Assembly (NCBI GenBank): GCA_902591645.1
Contig: CACJBM010000036.1
Coordinates: forward strand, 1 to 21,013
Source of the DNA: an uncultured Verrucomicrobiota bacterium
GTDB taxonomy: Bacteria > Verrucomicrobiota > Verrucomicrobiae > Verrucomicrobiales > DEV007
Direction of reading: 5' to 3'
DNA: 21,013 bases
Shown here: positions 16,637 to 21,013 of the stretch, one piece after another
How the letters are laid out: each line of letters starts with the position of its first letter
How positions within the stretch are numbered: the stretch's first letter is position 1
Notes under the pieces: generated by a model
What the model saw: only the letters and a program-made list of their open reading frames with translations
Told to the model about the DNA's origin: nothing
The model's database searches: none
Position numbers and translations under genes: made by a program

Positions 16637-16670
16637 CAATGGGCTAAGATCCTAAAAATCTAGCCAATTG
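16637..16670 (-). terminator. Stem-loop just downstream of the thioredoxin-like selenoprotein gene
   Basis: Eight bases after the stop codon (read on the minus strand) is a hairpin: CAAT/ATTG, one T-C mismatch, then GGCTAGAT paired with ATCTTAGCC with one bulged base, and a 7-nt loop (16651-16657). It forms 12 base pairs in all. There is no U-tract behind it, so it is not a classic intrinsic terminator; it could be a Rho-dependent or mRNA-stabilising 3' hairpin. Confidence 0.35.
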
Positions 16671-16677
16671 TAGAAAA

Positions 16678-17208
16678 TTAAGAACCTGACAATTCTGACA
16701 GCTTCTTAATGACTTCGTTTCTCTTATTAGAAACCATTGTCCCGTCAGGCTTGAGCAAAACGATATTAGGTATGAATCCCGTTTCCCCCAATGAAGTTAA
16801 TTCACTGACAGATTTTTTCTGATCTAACTTGATCGCTGGCCAACTCATCTTACTACTCTTCAAATAACCTTCGAGACCCTTAGCGCTCCTGTCATAATCG
16901 ACTAGTACAAGTTGAAATTTCTTTTTATCACCTAGCTTGTTATTTTTCTTATTAATCGAAACTAACTGTTTCGTCACTGATTTACAGCCGCCTCACCAGG
17001 AAGCTGAATGATAGAGAACGTAGTAATCAACATTTGATGAAATTTCAGCGTCAGCAATTTTATCACCTTTCAGTTCGATTAATTTACCTTTAAGAGCAGT
17101 AGAAACTTTATTAGTCTTCTCTGTCTTGGACTTCTCCTCCCCTAGCGACGGGATCACAAGACCAATCGCAACTAGGAAAACACTAACAAATTGTTTGGTT
17201 TTTTTCAT
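16678..17208 (-). CDS. Thioredoxin-like selenoprotein with U-G-G-C active site (in-frame TGA = Sec72)
   Basis: Read through the single in-frame TGA (16995-16993), this gene encodes 176 residues. A signal peptide (1-23) is followed by a Lys/Thr/Glu-rich linker and a nucleoredoxin/tryparedoxin-like thioredoxin fold: VDYYVLYHSASW (60-71), U72-G-G-C75, FQLVLVDYDRSAKGLEGYL, SWPAIKLDQ, the cis-Pro motif TGFIPNIVLL, and KPDGTMV. Relatives carry SASWCxxC here, so TGA replaces exactly the first, nucleophilic Cys, while the resolving Cys75 is kept. The same frame is open on both sides, and the downstream half has no signal peptide or plausible start (only a GTG five codons after the Cys). A SECIS-like hairpin lies at 16957-16973. 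Standard annotation would give two fragments, 16993-17208 and 16678-16977. A nonsense mutation or sequencing error remains the alternative. It would reduce disulfides or peroxides in the periplasm. Confidence 0.8.
16957..16973 (-). promoter_or_regulatory. Candidate bacterial SECIS element
   Basis: Read on the minus strand, CGAAAC (16973-16968) pairs perfectly with GTTTCG (16962-16957) around the 5-nt loop AGTTA. The loop begins 26 nt after the UGA and has G at its second position. These features agree with the published bacterial SECIS consensus (upper stem of at least 4 bp, a G in the first two loop positions, UGA-to-loop distance about 16-37 nt). It lies inside the coding region, as bacterial SECIS elements must, so it would recruit SelB with Sec-tRNA. 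Confidence 0.7.
16993..16995 (-). other. In-frame UGA, predicted selenocysteine codon
   Basis: The codon TGA lies between TGG (Trp71) and GGC GGC TGT (Gly, Gly, Cys75). It occupies the first Cys position of the CxxC redox motif. TGA is an ordinary stop elsewhere in the window (for example 4085-4087 and the SDR gene), and Trp is TGG throughout, so this is local recoding. Confidence 0.75.
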
Positions 17209-17230
17209 TTTCTTAATAATTCTTTAGTTA

Positions 17231-17239
17231 ATTTTAGCA
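17231..17239 (-). promoter_or_regulatory. Putative extended -10 promoter of the selenoprotein gene
   Basis: On the minus strand TGCTAAAAT matches the extended -10 pattern TGnTATAAT with one difference, about 23 nt before the ATG at 17208. No good -35 is visible, which is normal for extended -10 promoters. It would allow transcription independent of pyruvate kinase, whose stop is only 54 bp upstream. Confidence 0.3.
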
Positions 17240-17262
17240 CAATTTCCCCAATTTATCTGCAT

Positions 17263-18663
17263 TTATTCTATTTCACGTAAATGGATTGAATCCTGCACAA
17301 ATTCACCACCCAAAACATCACTCAGAACAATTACTGAATCGCCTTCTTCTGCAAAACCACGCCTTTTGAGTTCATCAATACCCCTAGCAACAGTCTCCTC
17401 CGCGTCATTACTGAACTTTGCCCGAAGACCAGTGACTGCACGATTAAGGCACAAGTGCCTGAGCACCTGAACATCTTCTGAGAAAGCGTAAATGTGTGCT
17501 TCATTGGGCCGCAAGTTTGAAACGTAATTGGCCATCACTCCTCTCTTAGTAAAGACTGCAATCTTACAACCTGGTATCGAATTAGCCAAAACAACTGCGG
17601 CCTTTACTGTCTTTTGTTTGTGCGTTTTCAGTGCAGCCGCTTCTGCAAAATTAGCACCTGCAAGCTCGTTCCTAGTCGCGATCCTATCTAAAAGCTCAAC
17701 GCTCTTAACAGGATACTGACCAACACTAGTCTCACCGCTAAGCATGACAACGTCAGCTTGCTCATACACAGCATTTGCAACGTCCGTGACTTCTGCACGA
17801 GTCGGCAATGGATTCTCTAGCATTGATTCAAGCATATGCGTCGCAACTATAACTCGACGCCCCAATTTGATGCACTTGCTTACGATTCTCCTCTGGACTA
17901 AAGGCAACTCTTCTATATTAACCTCAATCCCCAAGTCACCCCTAGCAACCATCACTGCATCTGAAGCAAGAATGATTTCATCAAGATGCTTCATTGCTTG
18001 CTGATCCTCAATCTTGGCAACGATCTGAGCACGAGAATCGGCCCGCTCAATTGCACCTCTCAGCTCTTCAATATGAGCAGCCTCCCTCGCGAAACTTAGC
18101 CCCAAAAAGTCAACGCCCATCTCAGCGCCGAGCATAGCATCCTCCATGTCTTTTTCCGTGAGTCCAGGCAACCTCACCGTTATCCCTGGCAAATTAATGT
18201 GCCTCCGTGATCCCAAGACTCCATCCGTTAATACGCTACATGAAATACGATCGTCAGCTAGTTGCATGACCTTTAGCTGAATTACACCATTATCAACAAG
18301 AACAATGTCTCCAACTGATAAGTCCTCCGCCAAACCTGGATAGTTGACAGTAGTACTGTTTTCTATGCATGACTCAGCACTACCCAAACATAACTCACAA
18401 AGATCCCCTTCCTTGAGCTGCAGTTCTTTTGATAAGTCTCCGGTCCTGATGGATGGACCCTGTAAATCCATTAGAACAGCAACAAACTTTCCTAACTTTT
18501 CCGACAAAGAACGGATCCTAGGCACTGAATCCCTAACCCAGTCATGCCGCGCATGACTCATGTTCAGCCTAAACACATCAGTCCCGGAACGAATGAGTTG
18601 TTCAATTATTTCATCCGAATCGCTCGCCGGCCCCAGAGTCGATATGATCTTTGTCTTACGCAT
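17263..18663 (-). CDS. pyk: Pyruvate kinase
   Basis: This 466-residue protein is pyruvate kinase, converting phosphoenolpyruvate and ADP to pyruvate and ATP in glycolysis. Landmarks run in order: the N-terminal RKTKIISTLGPASDS (2-16), VFRLNMSHA (30-38) with the substrate-binding Arg32, DLQGPSIRTG (66-75), the B domain (about 75-165), the active-site signature IVAKIEDQQAM (214-224) with Lys217 and the Mg ligand Glu219, ARGDLGIEV (240-248) with Asp243, Thr275 in VIVATHMLESM, and the C-terminal domain (about 340-466). The length is normal. HMLESM replaces the more usual QMLESM, a minor variant. The start ATG at 18663 follows a 67-bp gap from the PHP gene. No regulatory site is apparent, and the neighbours are not glycolytic. 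Confidence 0.97.
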   Translation of the reverse strand: MRKTKIISTLGPASDSDEIIEQLIRSGTDVFRLNMSHARHDWVRDSVPRIRSLSEKLGKFVAVLMDLQGPSIRTGDLSKELQLKEGDLCELCLGSAESCIENSTTVNYPGLAEDLSVGDIVLVDNGVIQLKVMQLADDRISCSVLTDGVLGSRRHINLPGITVRLPGLTEKDMEDAMLGAEMGVDFLGLSFAREAAHIEELRGAIERADSRAQIVAKIEDQQAMKHLDEIILASDAVMVARGDLGIEVNIEELPLVQRRIVSKCIKLGRRVIVATHMLESMLENPLPTRAEVTDVANAVYEQADVVMLSGETSVGQYPVKSVELLDRIATRNELAGANFAEAAALKTHKQKTVKAAVVLANSIPGCKIAVFTKRGVMANYVSNLRPNEAHIYAFSEDVQVLRHLCLNRAVTGLRAKFSNDAEETVARGIDELKRRGFAEEGDSVIVLSDVLGGEFVQDSIHLREIE

Positions 18664-18730
18664 TTACGACTCTACTTAATACGAGATTATGCGGATAAAC
18701 AAATCACGATATGATTAAATTGTGGTTCTT

Positions 18731-20938
18731 TTATTCAAAAACGCATTCCTCAATTCGCTTTTTATATTCAGCCCTAGCATGATCATAAGCTGACCTGGCA
18801 TCCTTTAACTCATTTTTGGATATGAACCTTTCTTTTTGCGACCAGCATTTTTCGACTGACTCGAGGCACCAAAGAGCGCTCCGCTTAGAGGCCCTCACCG
18901 GCTTATCATCAACTAGAACCCAAAATGGATTAGAGTGAGAAGTGCCTAGGATTCTAACAGCAAGCCATGAACTCCTATCAATATTAACATTAAAATCTAT
19001 GTCATTGATTTTTCCATCTGCCACCATTTCTACTTCTTTGACCGGATGACCATTGACCAAAAGTTCCACTTTAACTTTTCTCTCTTTCCCAACTCGGGCT
19101 CTCTCTACATGCCAATAAGGCTTTGCCGTATATGGCAAACCCTCGAAACTCTGATCCGCTGCCTTTGGAAGAAAAGCCGCGGCTCTTACACTTGCCTTAA
19201 TGGGCCCGCCTTTCGCAATAGAAACTTCACTGCCTTCGGTGCCAACTTCCACGCCAGAGACAGTAAAGTCCATCAAATGACTCCTACCATCGCCAGTATA
19301 GTTTCTTCCGGCCCTTATACCTTCACACCAGTTTTCGTAATCAAGTTTACCGTCAAGTTTAACATAACTCCTACCAAGACCAACTCGCTCGCCGTAGATG
19401 CAGGGAAAATCCGTTTCACCACTTATTCTAGTTCTGTAGCCTACATTCAGGGTGTGATACCAAATATTAAGCTCCCAAACGATTGGCGTATCTACCGTTG
19501 AAAGGAAATCAACAGCAGGAACTAATTTTCCGTCAGGACCAGGAACGTTATGAGTAACATCGACGATGTATTCATTAGCACCAATTGAATCATATGGCGG
19601 AATTTCATAATTCGGAAGATCGTCACTTTCACATCGTAACCCCCACCCCGAATGGGCCGGTCCAACTAAAGCACCCTGAGCTTTTGCCCAGCGCAATGTA
19701 TTTAGGCCAAGAGTCGGCCAGTGATGCTTCGACTTGCCTCCCGGATACATTTGTTGCTTGAGTCTTAGTAAGCATAAATGGCCCGACTGATGAGAACCAA
19801 ATCCGGAAACCTCAACATCATAACGCAATATGTAAGGATACTTAGAAACTTTATCATCCTTCCCAGTAAAGAATTGTTTCTGATAATCAAAACATGGACC
19901 CCATGTTAAATTCGAACCAATCTTAAGATCCTCACCAATACAATGTCTTATCATAACATCCGCGTGAACCCCTTCAGTTGGTTTTGTATAATGGGCACAA
20001 CCTGCGGCATGAATGTGATGATCTCCTGACCACCACCCGTGCTCACTAGGGTCAATCCACCTCTCTAATTTAAAAGTCAGCTCACTGCCTTTCCCATCAT
20101 GAAAAAATTTCTTCTCGCCTGCCATGTATTCGGGGCCTCTAGAATATCCAATCGTATATTCTCCCTTAGGCAATCTTACCGTTTCTCCAGACCCTCTATA
20201 AACTTGAGGATGAAAATGCATGTCAGGAGCAACTCGCTTCGCCAGATCAGGGTATACCCTTCCTAGCATGTCCCTAATCTCAAATGCAGCAATGGTCGGC
20301 TTATTGTTTTCATCTAAAACCTCAAAGGAAAGATCGGCCGAGGGCGAACAATCAAAATTAATTAAGATTTCACTACGAAAGCCCAAATCTTGAGTGCCTT
20401 GCCCAACATCAAATTTTAGTTTCGCGGATCTTTTCCCTGAATCACGGGAGTATATTTGCAAGATTCGATATTCAACTGAAACGCCACTCAAAGTTTTTGC
20501 TAAAGGTCGGCCCCGAAAAATATCTAACTTTAGCCATCTTTCAGCTAACGAATCCTTTGCCGCGTTCGCTAGCGGCAAGGCTTGAGCACTACTCACTTGT
20601 AACGGAGCCGTAACCCCTGCCTCGTTAATTATTTTAATTAGATGCGAAGTCCACCCCTTTTCCACAAGATTTGGCAATACCGATAAACTGCTAACTTTAA
20701 CCCTTGATTCGGGATTAATGACAATTTCAATAATACTCTTAGTGTCGAGAATTGCCGATACTTCTTTAGTAGTTTTCGCTCGTTCTAAGGCCCCCTTCTC
20801 TTTGTCCGTTAAGGGATTACCCACTACTTCTAAAGCATCACCAATTTGACGCGCATTTAATACTACTGGTTGATCATCATTCGCTAAAAGGGTTCCTCCA
20901 AAAAGAATCCCAAGAAACAATTTTAGTAATAATTTCAT
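18731..20938 (-). CDS. CehA/McbA-type secreted PHP-family metallohydrolase
   Basis: This 735-residue protein starts with a signal peptide (MKLLLKLFLGILFGGTLLA, 1-19). I chose the ATG at 20938 because upstream residues would precede the signal. Residues about 20-200 are an unassigned N-terminal region. About 203-295 looks like a carboxypeptidase-regulatory-like beta domain (SFEVLDENNKPTIAAFEIRD...LPKGEYTIGYSRGPEY). About 300-560 is a PHP-type metal-binding domain: GDHHIH (305-310) gives the first ligands, followed by GPAHSGWG and VDVTHNV, which supply further His/Asp. CehA/McbA proteins are carbaryl or other ester/carbamate hydrolases, but the family in PVC bacteria is large and mostly uncharacterised. 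The C-terminal part (about 560-735) has beta-rich segments (VKVELLVNGHPVKEVEM) and an Arg/Lys/Glu-rich helical tail. Periplasmic or extracellular; substrate unknown. Confidence 0.85.
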   Translation of the reverse strand: MKLLLKLFLGILFGGTLLANDDQPVVLNARQIGDALEVVGNPLTDKEKGALERAKTTKEVSAILDTKSIIEIVINPESRVKVSSLSVLPNLVEKGWTSHLIKIINEAGVTAPLQVSSAQALPLANAAKDSLAERWLKLDIFRGRPLAKTLSGVSVEYRILQIYSRDSGKRSAKLKFDVGQGTQDLGFRSEILINFDCSPSADLSFEVLDENNKPTIAAFEIRDMLGRVYPDLAKRVAPDMHFHPQVYRGSGETVRLPKGEYTIGYSRGPEYMAGEKKFFHDGKGSELTFKLERWIDPSEHGWWSGDHHIHAAGCAHYTKPTEGVHADVMIRHCIGEDLKIGSNLTWGPCFDYQKQFFTGKDDKVSKYPYILRYDVEVSGFGSHQSGHLCLLRLKQQMYPGGKSKHHWPTLGLNTLRWAKAQGALVGPAHSGWGLRCESDDLPNYEIPPYDSIGANEYIVDVTHNVPGPDGKLVPAVDFLSTVDTPIVWELNIWYHTLNVGYRTRISGETDFPCIYGERVGLGRSYVKLDGKLDYENWCEGIRAGRNYTGDGRSHLMDFTVSGVEVGTEGSEVSIAKGGPIKASVRAAAFLPKAADQSFEGLPYTAKPYWHVERARVGKERKVKVELLVNGHPVKEVEMVADGKINDIDFNVNIDRSSWLAVRILGTSHSNPFWVLVDDKPVRASKRSALWCLESVEKCWSQKERFISKNELKDARSAYDHARAEYKKRIEECVFE

Positions 20939-20962
20939 GTATATAGTTTTATTAAACACACA

Positions 20963-20978
20963 CATGATGCCAATCATG
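20963..20978. promoter_or_regulatory. Inverted repeat upstream of the PHP metallohydrolase gene
   Basis: CATGAT (20963-20968) and ATCATG (20973-20978) flank four bases, 25-40 bp before the ATG at 20938. The position fits an operator near a promoter; only the symmetry supports it. The remaining 75 bp to the right edge hold no recognisable gene. Confidence 0.25.
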
Positions 20979-21013
20979 AAATTAAATAGAGCTCCCAAAT
21001 CAAGGGAAACTCG

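Noticed and set aside
16993..16995. Genome-wide reassignment of TGA (for example to Trp or Gly)
   Set aside because: Other genes in the window end in TGA at the expected place (epimerase at 4085-4087, SDR at 9036-9038), and Trp is encoded by TGG.
16678..17208. Two separate genes (16993-17208 and 16678-16977), or a pseudogene broken by a stop
   Set aside because: Both parts are in the same frame and together make one thioredoxin fold. The TGA sits exactly on the active-site Cys codon, and a SECIS-like hairpin follows. A random nonsense mutation would not be expected at that codon. Sequencing error cannot be fully excluded.
19046..19501. 151-residue plus-strand ORF inside the PHP gene
   Set aside because: It lies wholly antisense to a well-supported coding region, has no recognisable motif, and reads like a shadow frame.
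18731..20998. Longer PHP metallohydrolase ORF from TTG at 20998
   Set aside because: The extra 20 residues precede a clear signal peptide beginning at the ATG at 20938.

Overview
The window looks like a chromosomal piece from a member of the PVC group, most likely a free-living, probably marine Verrucomicrobiota. This is inferred from protein style, not from a marker gene: Tat-exported sugar-isomerase-like proteins, a secreted SHD1-like protein, a large surface protein ending in the 'YVIQTSNDLQTW' type of domain common in Verrucomicrobia, an MJ0042-type zinc-ribbon protein and a nucleoredoxin-like thioredoxin. Base composition is moderately AT-rich and looks even. There are no tRNA or rRNA genes, insertion sequences, phage genes or CRISPR arrays. 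Few starts have a recognisable Shine-Dalgarno sequence.

Layout. (1) Positions 1-3011, minus strand: a respiratory operon running Rieske iron-sulfur protein, then cytochrome b fused to two cytochrome c domains, then the start of a zinc-ribbon membrane protein cut by the left edge. (2) Positions 3137-9034, plus strand: a six-gene carbohydrate cluster with a Tat-exported TIM-barrel isomerase, an SGNH hydrolase, an SHD1-like secreted protein and a complete ribose-type ABC importer (binding lipoprotein, double ATPase, permease). It ends one base from a convergent SDR dehydrogenase (9036-9791). (3) Positions 9792-10027: an AT-rich divergent intergenic region full of inverted and direct repeats. (4) Positions 10028-14025: a Ser/Thr-kinase-like TPR membrane protein whose catalytic Asp is Asn, a convergent four-helix membrane protein, and a second Tat-exported isomerase-like protein. 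(5) Positions 14035-20938, all minus strand: a CehA/McbA-type PHP metallohydrolase, pyruvate kinase, a secreted thioredoxin-like protein and a large modular surface protein.

The main result is the thioredoxin-like gene at 16678-17208. Simple ORF calling splits it into two short ORFs because of one in-frame TGA. The TGA falls exactly on the first cysteine of the redox CxxC motif (SASW-U-GGC-K). The reading frame continues through the rest of a thioredoxin fold. A perfect 6-bp hairpin with a G-containing 5-nt loop lies at the right distance downstream to be a bacterial SECIS element. I therefore annotate it as one selenoprotein gene with a U-G-G-C active site. TGA is a normal stop elsewhere in the window and TGG encodes Trp, so genome-wide recoding is not the explanation.

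How the genes work together. The Rieske/cytochrome b-c-c pair would form a compact quinol:acceptor oxidoreductase with the c-type hemes built into the b subunit. The plus-strand cluster fits uptake and periplasmic processing of a sugar or sugar derivative, with the SDR as a possible partner enzyme. The kinase-like protein is probably a scaffold or sensor rather than an active kinase. The right-hand minus-strand genes look like separate units, not a functional pathway.
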